Shown here piece by piece: positions 8,134 through 17,334 of a stretch of 63,275 bases of DNA. Source of the DNA: an uncultured Lachnospiraceae bacterium (GTDB lineage: Bacteria > Bacillota > Clostridia > Lachnospirales > Lachnospiraceae); contig CANQTL010000017.1 of assembly GCA_947626775.1 (NCBI GenBank), positions 1-63,275 of the forward strand. The letters run 5' to 3'. Below the pieces are notes generated by a model. That model had not been told where the DNA came from. It was given only the letters and a program-made list of their open reading frames with translations, and did not search any database. Within the stretch, counting starts at the first letter, position 1; each line of letters begins with the position of its first letter. A program made the position numbers and the translations under genes.

Positions 8134-9351
8134 TCAGATGCTGGCCCGCACCACTTTGGGCTGATAGCCGTTCTCGTGCAGCGCCTTGATGATCTGCTCC
8201 TTATGTTCCGTGCCGTAGGCCTCCAGCGTGATGCGCAGCTCTACCGCCGCGCTGCGGTTGATGGACACGAACTGGTTGTGCTCCAGCTTGATGACATTGC
8301 CGTTCTGTTTGGCGATGATGCCGGACACGCGCGTCAGTTCCCCCGGCTTATCCGGCAGAAGCACAGACACCGTAAAGATCCTGTCGCGCAGCACGAGTCC
8401 CTGCTGCACCACCGAGGACATCGTGATCACGTCCATGTTGCCGCCGCTTAATATAGAGACGATTTTCTTATTCTTCACATCGAGGTGCTTGAGCGCCGCC
8501 ACCGTGAGAAGCCCGGAATTCTCCACGATCATCTTGTGGTTTTCCACCATATCCAGGAAGGCGACGACCAGCTCCTCGTCCTCCACCGTAATGATGTCGT
8601 CCAGATTCTTACTCAGATAGGGGAAAATCGTCGTCCCCGGCGTCTTCACCGCCGTGCCGTCCGCGATCGTGCTCACATGGTCGAGCGTCGTTACTTTGCC
8701 CGCGCGGATAGACTCCTGCATACAGTTCGCGCCTGCCGGCTCCACGCCGATCACCTTGATCTTGGGGTTTAAGAGCTTCGCCAGCGTGGACACGCCCGTG
8801 GCCAGCCCGCCGCCGCCGATCGGCACCAGGATATAGTCCACGAGAGGCAGCTCCTTGATGATCTCCATGGCGATCGTGCCCTGCCCCGTAGCCACATCCA
8901 GATCGTCAAAAGGATGCACGAAAGTGTAGCCTTTCTCCTCCGCCAGCTGATAGGCATAGGCGCAGGCCTCGTCGTACACATCGCCCTGCAGGATCACCTC
9001 CGCCCCATAGCCTTTCGTGCGGTTCACCTTGATGAGCGGCGTGGTGGTGGGCATCACGATGACCGCCTTGACGCCGTAACACTTCGCCGCGTAAGCGACG
9101 CCCTGGGCGTGGTTGCCGGCGGACGCCGTGATCAGCCCTCTTCCCCTCTCCTCCTCGGACAGCGTGCTGATCTTATAATATGCGCCGCGCAGTTTATACG
9201 CCCCGGTCAGCTGCATATTCTCGGGCTTCAGGTACACCTTGTTGTCCGTCTGTGCGCTGAAGTAATCGCTGTACACCAGCTTCGTCTCCGAAGCGACCTC
9301 CTTGACTACCTCATATGCCTCCTCAAACTTATCCAACGACAGTTCCTTCAT
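8134..9351 (-). CDS. ilvA: threonine ammonia-lyase
   Basis: 405 residues, with GAGGAGG before the ATG. A PLP fold type II enzyme: the Schiff-base Lys is in GAYKLRGAYY, the substrate/PLP loop is SAGNHAQG, and the glycine-rich phosphate-binding loop is in VPIGGGGLATG. A C-terminal ACT domain (about residues 325-400) suggests allosteric control. It converts threonine to 2-oxobutanoate and ammonia, either for isoleucine synthesis or as a catabolic enzyme. Its length and single ACT domain fit the short IlvA/TdcB class. It lies 29 bp after ftsY and 45 bp before the kinase gene. Confidence 0.92.
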   Translation of the reverse strand: MKELSLDKFEEAYEVVKEVASETKLVYSDYFSAQTDNKVYLKPENMQLTGAYKLRGAYYKISTLSEEERGRGLITASAGNHAQGVAYAAKCYGVKAVIVMPTTTPLIKVNRTKGYGAEVILQGDVYDEACAYAYQLAEEKGYTFVHPFDDLDVATGQGTIAMEIIKELPLVDYILVPIGGGGLATGVSTLAKLLNPKIKVIGVEPAGANCMQESIRAGKVTTLDHVSTIADGTAVKTPGTTIFPYLSKNLDDIITVEDEELVVAFLDMVENHKMIVENSGLLTVAALKHLDVKNKKIVSILSGGNMDVITMSSVVQQGLVLRDRIFTVSVLLPDKPGELTRVSGIIAKQNGNVIKLEHNQFVSINRSAAVELRITLEAYGTEHKEQIIKALHENGYQPKVVRASI

Positions 9352-9380
9352 GGTATCCTCCTCTTATGCTCTTCCTGTCT

Positions 9381-10364
9381 CTATCCTTCCTGGTCTTCCT
9401 CTCCCGCGCTCTCTTCCTCGCGGTCTGTACCGTCTTCCGCCACGTCGAACAGCGCGTTCACGAACTGCTCCGCGTCAAATTTCTGCAGATCGTCGATGGT
9501 CTCTCCGACGCCGATATATTTCACGGGCACTTTCAGCTCCGACTGGATTGCCACCGCGATGCCACCCTTGGCGGTGCCGTCCATTTTGGTGAGGATAATG
9601 CCCGTCAGATCCGCGGCCTCTCCGAACTCTTTCGCCTGCTGCAGAGCGTTCTGGCCGGTCGTCGCGTCCAGCACCACCAGATTCTCCCGATGAGCGTCCG
9701 GAAATTCCCTGTCAATAATGCGGTCGATCTTTCTGAGCTCCTCCATCAGATTCTTCTTATTGTGCAGTCGGCCCGCCGTATCGCATAAGAGCACGTCCGC
9801 GCCCCGCGCCTTCGCCGCATTCACGGCGTCGTAGATAACGCTGGCGGGATCCGCTCCCTCGCTGCCGCCGATCACGTCCACGCCCGCGCGGTTCGCCCAC
9901 TCGCCGAGCTGTTCTCCCGCCGCCGCCCGGAAAGTGTCCGCCGCCGCCAGAAGCACCTTACGCCCCTGCGCCTTGAGCTTGCCCGCCAGCTTGCCGACCG
10001 TGGTCGTCTTGCCGACGCCGTTGACGCCGATCACGAGCACCACCGACTGCCTGCGCTCAAATTCGTAAGCCGTCTCTCCCACCTGCATCTGTTCTATGAT
10101 ATTGCGGATCAGAAACTGCTTGCAGTCCGCGGGCTGTTTGATGTGATTCTCCTTCACCTGTCCGCGCAGTTTCTCCAGAATTTCCTCCGTCGCCCGCACG
10201 CCGATATCGCCCATGATCAGAATTTCTTCCAGCTCTTCATAGAAGTCCTCGTCGATGCTGGAGAATCCGCCGAACACGGCGTCGATCCCGTGCACGATAT
10301 TGTCTCTCGTCTTGGTCAGCCCGGCCTTCAGCCTGCCGAAAAAGCCTTTTTTCTCTTCACTCAT
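9381..10364 (-). CDS. ftsY: signal recognition particle receptor FtsY
   Basis: 327 residues. An N domain (about 1-90) precedes the SRP GTPase domain with GVNGVGKTTT (G1), DTAGR (G3) and TKMDGTAKGG (G4/G5 region). The acidic A domain found in enterobacteria is missing, which is normal for Firmicutes. FtsY docks ribosome-SRP complexes at the membrane. The acidic tail (EDGTDREEESAGEEDQEG) is at the C-terminus. Its ATG overlaps the smc stop by one base (TGATG), so the two genes are translationally coupled. Confidence 0.96.
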   Translation of the reverse strand: MSEEKKGFFGRLKAGLTKTRDNIVHGIDAVFGGFSSIDEDFYEELEEILIMGDIGVRATEEILEKLRGQVKENHIKQPADCKQFLIRNIIEQMQVGETAYEFERRQSVVLVIGVNGVGKTTTVGKLAGKLKAQGRKVLLAAADTFRAAAGEQLGEWANRAGVDVIGGSEGADPASVIYDAVNAAKARGADVLLCDTAGRLHNKKNLMEELRKIDRIIDREFPDAHRENLVVLDATTGQNALQQAKEFGEAADLTGIILTKMDGTAKGGIAVAIQSELKVPVKYIGVGETIDDLQKFDAEQFVNALFDVAEDGTDREEESAGEEDQEG

Positions 10365-13300
10365 CAGTCGTCCAGTTCCTTATCGATCAAATTCACGCTC
10401 ACTAACGTCGAGACGCCCTTCTCCTGCATGGTGATACCGTACAGCCGGTCCGCCTTCTCCATGGTGCCGCGCCTGTGGGTGATAACAATAAACTGTGTAT
10501 TCTTAGTCAGTTTATGCAGATACTTCGCAAATCTGCCCACATTGTTCTCGTCCAGAGCCGCCTCGATCTCGTCCAGCAGACAGAACGGGGACGGCTTCAG
10601 ATTCTGAATTGCAAACAGCAGGCAGATCGCGGTCAATGACTTCTCGCCGCCGGACATCTGCATCATATTGACCAGTTTCTTGCCGGGCGGCTGGGCGATG
10701 ATGCGTATGCCCGCCTCCAGAATATCCTCGTCCTCCATCAGCTCAAGGGTCCCCTTGCCGCCGCCGAAGAGCTCCTTGAATACCTTGTCGAACTCTCTGT
10801 TGATCTCCGCAAACTTCTCGTTGAACTGCCTGCGCATGGAGGTGTCCAGTTCCTCGATAATGTTGAGCAGCGTCTTCTCGGCCTCCACCAGATCATCGTG
10901 CTGGGTCTTCAGGAAAGTGTAGCGCTCCATCAGGTTTCTGTAATCCTCAATCGCGTTGACGTTGACGTCCCCCAGCTTTTTGATCTCGTCCTTGAGCGAC
11001 GCGATCTCCTTCTTCATGGAGGCGAGATCGTTCATCTCCTCGTCCTTGAGCGTTTCCGCATCGGACAGCGTGATTTCATACTCGTCCCACATATAGTTGA
11101 TCTGCGCCTCTATGGATTCCTGCAGCCGCTCTTTCTGACTCTCCAGACGGTACACTTCCTTGTCCAGCGCCGTCATGCGCTCCGACAATTCCTCTCTGGA
11201 AGTGAAGAAATTCTTCTGTCTGGCGGACAGTTCCTCTTTGGCCGCGGTGTCTTCCTGCAGCTTCTGCGCCGCGTCGTTCTGCGCGGTGTAGGAGGAGGCG
11301 ATGGTTTTCTCGATCTCGGTGATGCTCTCTTTTTTGCGCTCTGCTTCTTCCTTACTCAGATGCAGTCCCTCCTGCACCTCTTTAAGTTCCGCCGTATGCC
11401 TGGCGATCTCGCTCTCCACGCGCTCCAGATTCTGGCTCTGGAACTCTACGCTCTGACGCATTTTCTCGACTTCCACATCCCACTCGGACACTCTGGACGA
11501 CTGCTCGGATTCCTCCGCACGGCGCTCCTCCAGCTGTCTCTGGAATTCCTCGATCTGCAGGCCGACATTCTTCTCAAGCGCTTCGGAATCTTCCAGCTCT
11601 CTGGCGATCTCGTCCTTGTCCGTCCGGATCTCCCTGATCTGCAGATCGATCTCCTGCTCCTCGCTCTTTAACTCGCCGAAGCCTTCCTCCGTCTCGCTCT
11701 TCTTGTCTCTGGCCTGCATTACATTGATCCTGGCGGTATTCTGTTCGATAAACTTCTGCTGCAGCTGTCCCTTGACGTCTTCCACATCCAGCCGCAGCCG
11801 GTTTCTCCTTTTCTTTGTATCCTCGATCTCGTTGAGCAGCCTGTCTATCTCGACGACATACTGCTTCACTTTTTTCTCCAGTTCCTCCATCTCCCGGCGT
11901 CTGCCCAGAAGATTGGAATTGTTCTTGAACGCGCCGCCGCTGATGGCGCCGCCGGGCACTAACAGCTCGCCCTCCAGCGTGACCATGCGGATGCCGTAAT
12001 CAAATTTTCTCGCGATCTTCACGGCGTGATCCACATTGTCCACGACCACGATACGGCCCAGCATCGCCTTCGCCACATTGCGGTATTTCTTCTCAATCTT
12101 CACCAGTTCGTCCGCCATGCCGATCACGCCCTCTTCTTTCAGGGCTTCGGGATTTTTGAATTCCTGCGGTTTCGTGATGCTGGTGAGCGGCAGGAAGGTC
12201 GCGCGCCCGGCCCTCGTCTTCTTCAGATAGGAGATCATGCGCTTCGCCGTCTCCTCGTCCTCGGTGACGATATTCTGGATATTGCCTCCCAGCGCAGTCT
12301 CGATCGCCGTCTCGTACCTGGCCTCCGCCTGGATGATATCGGCCACGACGCCGATGATGCCTTTCTCCTGTCCTTTCTGCTCCATGACGGCCTTGACGCT
12401 GCCGCCGTAACCCTCGTAGCGCTCCGTCAGATTGGACAGCGCTTCCAGCTTGGACTTCTCCTGATGATAGAGCACCTGTGTGTCGCGCAGCTTCTGATCG
12501 CTGCCGGCCAGTTCCTCCCTGATCACGGCAAGCTGCTCCTCCATCGTAGCCTGCCTGTCGTTTAACTCCCGTATCACTACGTTGACGGCTTCAAACTCTT
12601 CCTCCAGCTTCTTGATGTTCTCCGCCTGCTCCGCCTCGTCGGACTTCGCGCGCAGAAGGCGGGAATTCAGTTCGGCCTTGCGGATATTGATCTGCTCCAG
12701 CTTCGCGTCGTAGCTTCCCAGCTTGGACTTGATCGTGGCGCGGTTGTTGAGGGCGTCGATAATCGTATTCTTGCCGCTCTCTATATTGTTGTTCAGCTCC
12801 TCGATTCTGCGCTGCGTCTCCTCCAGCAGTCCTCTGGCCTCGGCTCTCGCCTGTTCGAGTCCGGCCAGCTTCCCGTCGATCCCGGCCTTATCCGACCGAA
12901 TCTTCTCCCGCTCGGCGCTCCGCTCGTCGATCAGTTCCCGAATGCTGCCGATACGGCTCTTCAGATGCTCTTCGTTGCCCTCGGCGGAGCGGATCTGTTC
13001 CTTCAGGACGTTGATCTCGCCTTCCAGCTTGGAGCGCGTGACGCCGGTATCCGTCAGCATCGCCCGCGCCGCCTCGATCTCCTGATCCAGCTGCTCGATA
13101 CGGCCCGCGATCTGCTCGTACTCCTCCTTGATCTGTTCGTACTTCTGCGTGGTGTCCGCAAGATCCCCGCCGGCGATGTGCAGTTTGCCCTCCACCTCGT
13201 CAAGCTGCTGTCTGACGCGCACATTCTCCAGAAGGAACACATTGACGTCCAGCGCTTTGAGTTCTTCCTTTTTCTTCAGATAGATCCGGGCCTTCTCGGA

Positions 13301-13924
13301 CTGCTTCTCAAGCGGGCCGGTCTGCTTCTCAAGCTCCGCAAGAATATCGTTGACGCGGACCAGGTTCTGTTTCTCGTCCTCCAGCTTCTTCTGCGCCGCA
13401 TACTTTCTGCGCTTGAATTTCACGATGCCCGCAGCCTCGTCGAAGAGTTCTCTGCGCTCCTCCGGCTTGCCGCTCAGGATCTTGTCGATCTGCCCCTGTC
13501 CGATGATGGAATACCCTTCCTTGCCGATACCCGTGTCATAGAACAGCTCGTTGACGTCCTTTAAGCGGCACGCCGTCCCGTTGATCATATATTCGCTCTC
13601 TCCGGAGCGGTACAGCCGCCTGGAGACAGTCACCTCGTCATAGTCTATCGCCAGCTGGTGGTCGGCATTGTCGAGGGTAATCGCCACATAGGCATAACCC
13701 AGCGGTTTGCGCGTCTCCGTCCCCGAGAAGATGACGTCCTGCATGCTCGCGCCGCGCAGCTGCTTGATACGCTGCTCCCCCAGAACCCATCTGACGGCGT
13801 CCGCGACGTTGCTCTTGCCGGAGCCGTTGGGGCCGACAATGCCGGTGATCCCGTTGTGAAACTTAAAGGTAATCTTATTGGCAAAAGATTTAAATCCATG
13901 CACCTCAATGCTCTTTAAATACAT
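10364..13924 (-). CDS. smc: chromosome segregation protein SMC
   Basis: 1186 residues, the normal length for bacterial SMC. The N-terminal Walker A is GPNGSGKSNV (about 32-41). Long coiled coils lie on both sides of a hinge at about 520-640 (GYGGSVKAVME ... LVPGGAISGG). The C-terminal head has the signature QMSGGEKSL and Walker B CLLDEIEAALDE. It condenses and segregates origins together with ScpAB, whose genes are not in this window. The start at 13924 has GAGAGG upstream. It lies in the order rnc-smc-ftsY common in Firmicutes. Confidence 0.98.
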   Translation of the reverse strand: MYLKSIEVHGFKSFANKITFKFHNGITGIVGPNGSGKSNVADAVRWVLGEQRIKQLRGASMQDVIFSGTETRKPLGYAYVAITLDNADHQLAIDYDEVTVSRRLYRSGESEYMINGTACRLKDVNELFYDTGIGKEGYSIIGQGQIDKILSGKPEERRELFDEAAGIVKFKRRKYAAQKKLEDEKQNLVRVNDILAELEKQTGPLEKQSEKARIYLKKKEELKALDVNVFLLENVRVRQQLDEVEGKLHIAGGDLADTTQKYEQIKEEYEQIAGRIEQLDQEIEAARAMLTDTGVTRSKLEGEINVLKEQIRSAEGNEEHLKSRIGSIRELIDERSAEREKIRSDKAGIDGKLAGLEQARAEARGLLEETQRRIEELNNNIESGKNTIIDALNNRATIKSKLGSYDAKLEQINIRKAELNSRLLRAKSDEAEQAENIKKLEEEFEAVNVVIRELNDRQATMEEQLAVIREELAGSDQKLRDTQVLYHQEKSKLEALSNLTERYEGYGGSVKAVMEQKGQEKGIIGVVADIIQAEARYETAIETALGGNIQNIVTEDEETAKRMISYLKKTRAGRATFLPLTSITKPQEFKNPEALKEEGVIGMADELVKIEKKYRNVAKAMLGRIVVVDNVDHAVKIARKFDYGIRMVTLEGELLVPGGAISGGAFKNNSNLLGRRREMEELEKKVKQYVVEIDRLLNEIEDTKKRRNRLRLDVEDVKGQLQQKFIEQNTARINVMQARDKKSETEEGFGELKSEEQEIDLQIREIRTDKDEIARELEDSEALEKNVGLQIEEFQRQLEERRAEESEQSSRVSEWDVEVEKMRQSVEFQSQNLERVESEIARHTAELKEVQEGLHLSKEEAERKKESITEIEKTIASSYTAQNDAAQKLQEDTAAKEELSARQKNFFTSREELSERMTALDKEVYRLESQKERLQESIEAQINYMWDEYEITLSDAETLKDEEMNDLASMKKEIASLKDEIKKLGDVNVNAIEDYRNLMERYTFLKTQHDDLVEAEKTLLNIIEELDTSMRRQFNEKFAEINREFDKVFKELFGGGKGTLELMEDEDILEAGIRIIAQPPGKKLVNMMQMSGGEKSLTAICLLFAIQNLKPSPFCLLDEIEAALDENNVGRFAKYLHKLTKNTQFIVITHRRGTMEKADRLYGITMQEKGVSTLVSVNLIDKELDD

Positions 13925-13947
13925 ATCTACCTCTCATCCATGCGGCG

Positions 13948-14649
13948 TCAGGGACGCCCGACGCCCTGATCCATATGAAGCAGCGCCTCATAGGCCGCTT
14001 TCTGCTCCGCCGCTTTCTTGGAATGTCCGGCGCCGCTTCCCACCCTGACGCCTCCGATGTACGCTTCCACCGTAAAGGTCTTGTCATGTTCCGGCCCCTC
14101 TTCCCGCACAAGCTCATAGCAGAGCGCCCCTCTGTTCCGCTTCTGCACTTCTTCCTGCAGAATCGTCTTGGCGTCGTAGAAGAGCTGCTTGTTCTCCAGA
14201 TCCGACAGGACGAAGCGATGGACAAAATCTCTCGCCTCCTCGATGCCGCTGTCCAGGTAAACCGCCCCGATGACGGCCTCCATGACGTCGGAGATGATGG
14301 AATCCCTGTCTCTTCCGCCGGTAGCCTCCTCGCCCTTGCCGAGCATGATATACTGCTGCAGTCCGATCTCCCGCGCGCAGAAAGCCAGCGCCGGTTCACA
14401 GACCAGCGCCGAGCGCAGCTTCGTCATCTTGCCCTCGGACATGTCCGCATGCTCCCTGTAGATATAGTCGCTGCTGACCAGCTCCAGCACGGCGTCGCCC
14501 AGAAACTCCAGCCGCTCATAATCCTCCGACTTGTTGATCTTGCGCTCGTTGGCGCAGGAACTGTGGGTCAATGCCTGCCGCAAAAGGCGTTTATCGCGGA
14601 ACGTATACGCGATCTTTTGTTCCAGTTCGCCGAGTTTTTCCTCCAACAT
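13948..14649 (-). CDS. rnc: ribonuclease III
   Basis: 233 residues. The nuclease domain carries the signature ERLEFLGDAVL and the second acidic cluster in DVMEAVIGAVYLD. A C-terminal double-stranded RNA-binding domain follows (GSGAGHSKKAAEQKAAYEAL). It cleaves double-stranded RNA, including the stems around pre-16S and pre-23S rRNA. TGGAGG is 4 nt before the ATG. A terminator-like hairpin separates it from acpP upstream, so expression may depend on read-through. Confidence 0.97.
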   Translation of the reverse strand: MLEEKLGELEQKIAYTFRDKRLLRQALTHSSCANERKINKSEDYERLEFLGDAVLELVSSDYIYREHADMSEGKMTKLRSALVCEPALAFCAREIGLQQYIMLGKGEEATGGRDRDSIISDVMEAVIGAVYLDSGIEEARDFVHRFVLSDLENKQLFYDAKTILQEEVQKRNRGALCYELVREEGPEHDKTFTVEAYIGGVRVGSGAGHSKKAAEQKAAYEALLHMDQGVGRP

Positions 14650-14663
14650 GAAACCTCCACATA

Positions 14664-14690
14664 GAAAAACCCTTTCCTGCAGAAAGGGCT
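14664..14690 (-). terminator. intrinsic terminator or attenuator between acpP and rnc
   Basis: On the minus strand the stem CCCTTTC/GAAAGGG is followed directly by TTTTTC. It lies 12 bp after the acpP stop and just before the rnc ribosome site. It would end most acpP transcripts and lower rnc-smc-ftsY expression relative to the abundant acyl carrier protein. Confidence 0.8.
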
Positions 14691-14701
14691 TCTCTGCTCT
14701 A

Positions 14702-14932
14702 TTATGACATCGAATCTCTGATCAGGTCGATCGCTTCTTGCACCGTCGAAATATGTTCCACCCTGTCTGTCGGAATCTCTATCTCGAATGCTTCTTCAAT
14801 TCCCATAATAATCTGGAATACATCCAGGGAATCCGCTCCGAGATCTTCCGTAAAAGTTGTCTCAGGCGTTATCTCATTTGGGTCGACGCTCAGTACATCG
14901 GCTATGACTTCCTTTAATTTATCAAACTCCAT
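14702..14932 (-). CDS. acpP: acyl carrier protein
   Basis: 76 residues, the standard length. The phosphopantetheine attachment Ser is in DLGADSLDVFQ, and the protein is acidic throughout as expected. It carries acyl chains for fatty-acid and phospholipid synthesis. The stop of plsX is 36 bp upstream, giving the usual plsX-acpP pair. Confidence 0.97.
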   Translation of the reverse strand: MEFDKLKEVIADVLSVDPNEITPETTFTEDLGADSLDVFQIIMGIEEAFEIEIPTDRVEHISTVQEAIDLIRDSMS

Positions 14933-14968
14933 GCCTGCTGCAGCTCCCTTCGTTTTCTCTATTGTCCG

Positions 14969-15997
14969 TCAATCCTCTTCGGATATCATCTCCTGCGTCA
15001 GAAGCATCTCCCTGATCTTATCATTGATCTTCTGCTCCGTAAAAGTAATGCACTGCAATATGGAATTCTTGATCTCCACGGCCCTGGAACTCCCGTGCGT
15101 CTTGACGACCAGTCCCTTGAGCCCCAGAAGCGGCGCGCCTCCGTACTGCTCCAGGTCGAAAGCCTTCAGCGTCTGTTTGAGAGCCGGCTTTACGAGCAGC
15201 GCGCCGATCTTGCTGCGCAGGCTCGTCATCATGCCCTCCTTGACCTTGCTGATGAGCGTGCTTCCGACGCCCTCGTAAGTCTTGAGAATCACGTTGCCGA
15301 CAAAAGCCTCGCACACGATCACATCCGCCGCGCCCGCCGGGATATCCCTGGCCTCCACGCTGCCGATAAAATTGATATCCGGACAGTTCTTGAGCAGCGG
15401 AAACGTCTCCTTGACCAGGGCGTTTCCCTTCTCCTCCTCCGCGCCGATGTTCACGATACCGACCTTCGGGGCCTTCACGCCCATCACATGTTCCATATAT
15501 ACGGATCCCATCTTGGCAAACTGTACGAGATGGGACGGTCTGGCGTCCACGTTCGCGCCGCAGTCGATCAGCAGCGAGCAGCCGTTCGCCGTCGGAATGA
15601 GCGGCGCAAGCGGCGGTCTCTCCACGCCCTTGATGCGCCCCACGATCACCTGTCCGCCCACCAGCGTCGCGCCCGTGCTTCCCGCGGACACATAGGCGTC
15701 GCAGACGCCCTCCTTCACCAGCGTAAGCGCCTTCACCAGCGAGGAATCCTTCTTCTTGCGGATCGCCATCACCGGCGGCTCCGCCGTCTCGATGATCTCC
15801 GAGGCCGGCACAATCTCAATCCGGTCTTTCTGATAGGTATAATTCGCGAGTTCTCTCTCCAGAACGTCCTGCGGCCCGGTCAGATAGATCCTGACCTTGT
15901 CGCTCTCGCCGACGGCCTCCACCGCGCCCTTGACGATCTCCGCGGGCGCATTGTCGCCGCCCATCGCGTCTACAGCTACCTTCACCAGTTCATCCAT
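14969..15997 (-). CDS. plsX: phosphate acyltransferase PlsX
   Basis: 342 residues beginning MDELVKVAVDAMGGDNAP, the PlsX N-terminal signature. Further PlsX segments are SAGSTGATLVGG and DCGANVDARPSHL. It makes acyl-phosphate from acyl-ACP for glycerolipid synthesis. A promoter is readable 40-68 bp upstream. The gene heads the plsX-acpP-rnc-smc-ftsY block. Confidence 0.97.
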   Translation of the reverse strand: MDELVKVAVDAMGGDNAPAEIVKGAVEAVGESDKVRIYLTGPQDVLERELANYTYQKDRIEIVPASEIIETAEPPVMAIRKKKDSSLVKALTLVKEGVCDAYVSAGSTGATLVGGQVIVGRIKGVERPPLAPLIPTANGCSLLIDCGANVDARPSHLVQFAKMGSVYMEHVMGVKAPKVGIVNIGAEEEKGNALVKETFPLLKNCPDINFIGSVEARDIPAGAADVIVCEAFVGNVILKTYEGVGSTLISKVKEGMMTSLRSKIGALLVKPALKQTLKAFDLEQYGGAPLLGLKGLVVKTHGSSRAVEIKNSILQCITFTEQKINDKIREMLLTQEMISEED

Positions 15998-16036
15998 AAT
16001 CCTCGCACCCTTCCCGCGCTTTAAAATATCATCTCT

Positions 16037-16065
16037 ACTATACTAGATATACCTGTAAAAATCAA
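16037..16065 (-). promoter_or_regulatory. sigma-A type promoter of plsX
   Basis: On the minus strand, -35 TTGATT (16060-16065), a 17-bp spacer and -10 TATAGT (16037-16042) precede plsX by about 40 bp. Confidence 0.75.
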
Positions 16066-16100
16066 GTTCTAAAAGATGCGCCGGACATTCCCCCGCAGAA

Positions 16101-16135
16101 TAAAATAAGGCTTTCCGGGACGTCCCGAAAAGCCT
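16101..16135 (-). terminator. intrinsic terminator after rpmF
   Basis: A GC-rich stem (arms of 13 nt within 16108-16134, containing CGGGA/TCCCG) is followed on the minus strand by TTATTTTATT. It ends the YceD-rpmF transcript before the plsX promoter. Confidence 0.85.
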
Positions 16136-16148
16136 CGTCATACGCTGA

Positions 16149-16328
16149 TCAGTCAACTGCGATGATCTCTTTTTTGTTGTATGTGCCGCACTTCTTACAT
16201 ACTCTGTGGGGCACCGTCAGGGCGCCGCATTTGCTGCACTTTACCAGCGTGGGCGCGGTCATCTTCCAGTTTGCTCTTCTCTTGTCTCTTCTACCTTTAG
16301 AAGATTTGTTCTTAGGACAAATAGACAT
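16149..16328 (-). CDS. rpmF: 50S ribosomal protein L32
   Basis: 59 residues, too short for many gene callers. GGAGG lies 7 nt before the ATG at 16328. The N-terminus MSICPKNKSSKGRRDKRR is typical of L32. Two CxxC pairs (CSKCG and CKKCG) form the zinc ribbon of the zinc-dependent L32 form. It directly follows the YceD gene (2-bp gap), a conserved pairing, and ends at a strong terminator. Confidence 0.97.
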   Translation of the reverse strand: MSICPKNKSSKGRRDKRRANWKMTAPTLVKCSKCGALTVPHRVCKKCGTYNKKEIIAVD

Positions 16329-16330
16329 CT

Positions 16331-16858
16331 TTACACCTCCTTATTCCCGTAGAAAATATCCTTTATTAACGCCATCCTCGGATCAGGAACAAAGGTATCG
16401 CAGTCACATGTTCCCGTATTTAAGTCCCTGCCGCACTGACGGCAGATTCCTCTGCAGTCGGGCCTGCACAGAACTTTCATAGGCAGGTTAATCACAATCT
16501 CCATGTGCAGGAAGTCGTCCACATCCATCTGGAAGCCGTCTACAAACTCCTGATCCGCCTGTCCGTCCGGTATGGTCTCCAGCACATCCGGCGCATACAC
16601 CTCTCTGTCGAATTCCAGATCGAGCGTCCTGTCCACGGGCTTCAGGCATCTGTCGCAGCGCATGTCCAGCGTGACCCTGGCCCCGCCTTTTAACAGCGCC
16701 CTGCCCTTGCCGTTATTGACAAAAGTCAGGCTTACCGGCGAAATATCTTTCACCGGAACCGCCGCGCCGCCCGCCGCGATCTGCCGGAGTCCTGTCTGCG
16801 CCTGTATCGTGAGCGTCTTACCCTCACCGGCAAATACATCAGTCAAGTTTACGAACAT
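16331..16858 (-). CDS. YceD family (DUF177) protein
   Basis: 175 residues. Conserved DUF177 features are LDMRCDRCLKPV near the middle and the C-terminal cysteine pairs CRPDCRGICRQCG and CDCD, which probably bind metal. Proteins of this family are encoded next to rpmF in most bacteria and have been linked to 23S rRNA accumulation. A consensus promoter lies just upstream. Confidence 0.93.
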   Translation of the reverse strand: MFVNLTDVFAGEGKTLTIQAQTGLRQIAAGGAAVPVKDISPVSLTFVNNGKGRALLKGGARVTLDMRCDRCLKPVDRTLDLEFDREVYAPDVLETIPDGQADQEFVDGFQMDVDDFLHMEIVINLPMKVLCRPDCRGICRQCGRDLNTGTCDCDTFVPDPRMALIKDIFYGNKEV

Positions 16859-16884
16859 AACCGACTCCTGTTCACACTCAAATT

Positions 16885-16913
16885 ATTATACTGATGAGGC
16901 TATCGTTTGTCAA
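16885..16913 (-). promoter_or_regulatory. consensus sigma-A promoter of yceD-rpmF
   Basis: On the minus strand, a perfect -35 TTGACA (16908-16913), a 17-bp spacer and a perfect -10 TATAAT (16885-16890). Such a full-consensus promoter fits a highly expressed ribosomal protein operon. Confidence 0.93.
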
Positions 16914-16928
16914 CCACTAAATTCAGAT

Positions 16929-17333
16929 TCAGGCCCGGCCGAGCCGATCGTTGTCTAACAGGGCGTCCACCTTGCTCAGCAGGATATCCTCGTCGATCGG
17001 CTTGACCACGTAATCCTTCGCGCCGCCCGCCACGGCCCTGACCACGTGGCTCTTGTCGCCGTTGGAGGTCAGAAAGATAACCGGCGTATCCCGCAGATGC
17101 TCCATTTTCTTGATCCTTTCCAGCATCTCATACCCGTCGATCTCCGGCATGTCGATGTCCAGAATGATCAGATCCGGCTCCCGATCCCTCAGGAATTTCA
17201 AGGCCCGCATCCCGCTTATAAATCCGTGAACCGCATATTTTTCCCCGAGCGCCTTCTCAATGACCCTCAGGATGATGCCGCTGTCGTCCACCGCGACGAT
17301 CTTCATTTTTATCTCGTCTTCCAGACTTTTCAT
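16929..17333 (-). CDS. CheY-like single-domain response regulator
   Basis: 134 residues, one receiver domain with no output domain. The acidic pair is in VAVDDSG, the phospho-acceptor Asp in LIILDIDMPEIDG, the Thr in IFLTSNG, and the Lys in YVVKPID. It starts 1 bp after the stop of the hybrid kinase gene, so it probably takes phosphate from that kinase's HPt domain or shares its input. Its partner is not visible. An in-frame Met at residue 10 (MKIVAVDD) could be the true start. Confidence 0.9.
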   Translation of the reverse strand: MKSLEDEIKMKIVAVDDSGIILRVIEKALGEKYAVHGFISGMRALKFLRDREPDLIILDIDMPEIDGYEMLERIKKMEHLRDTPVIFLTSNGDKSHVVRAVAGGAKDYVVKPIDEDILLSKVDALLDNDRLGRA

Positions 17334-17334
17334 C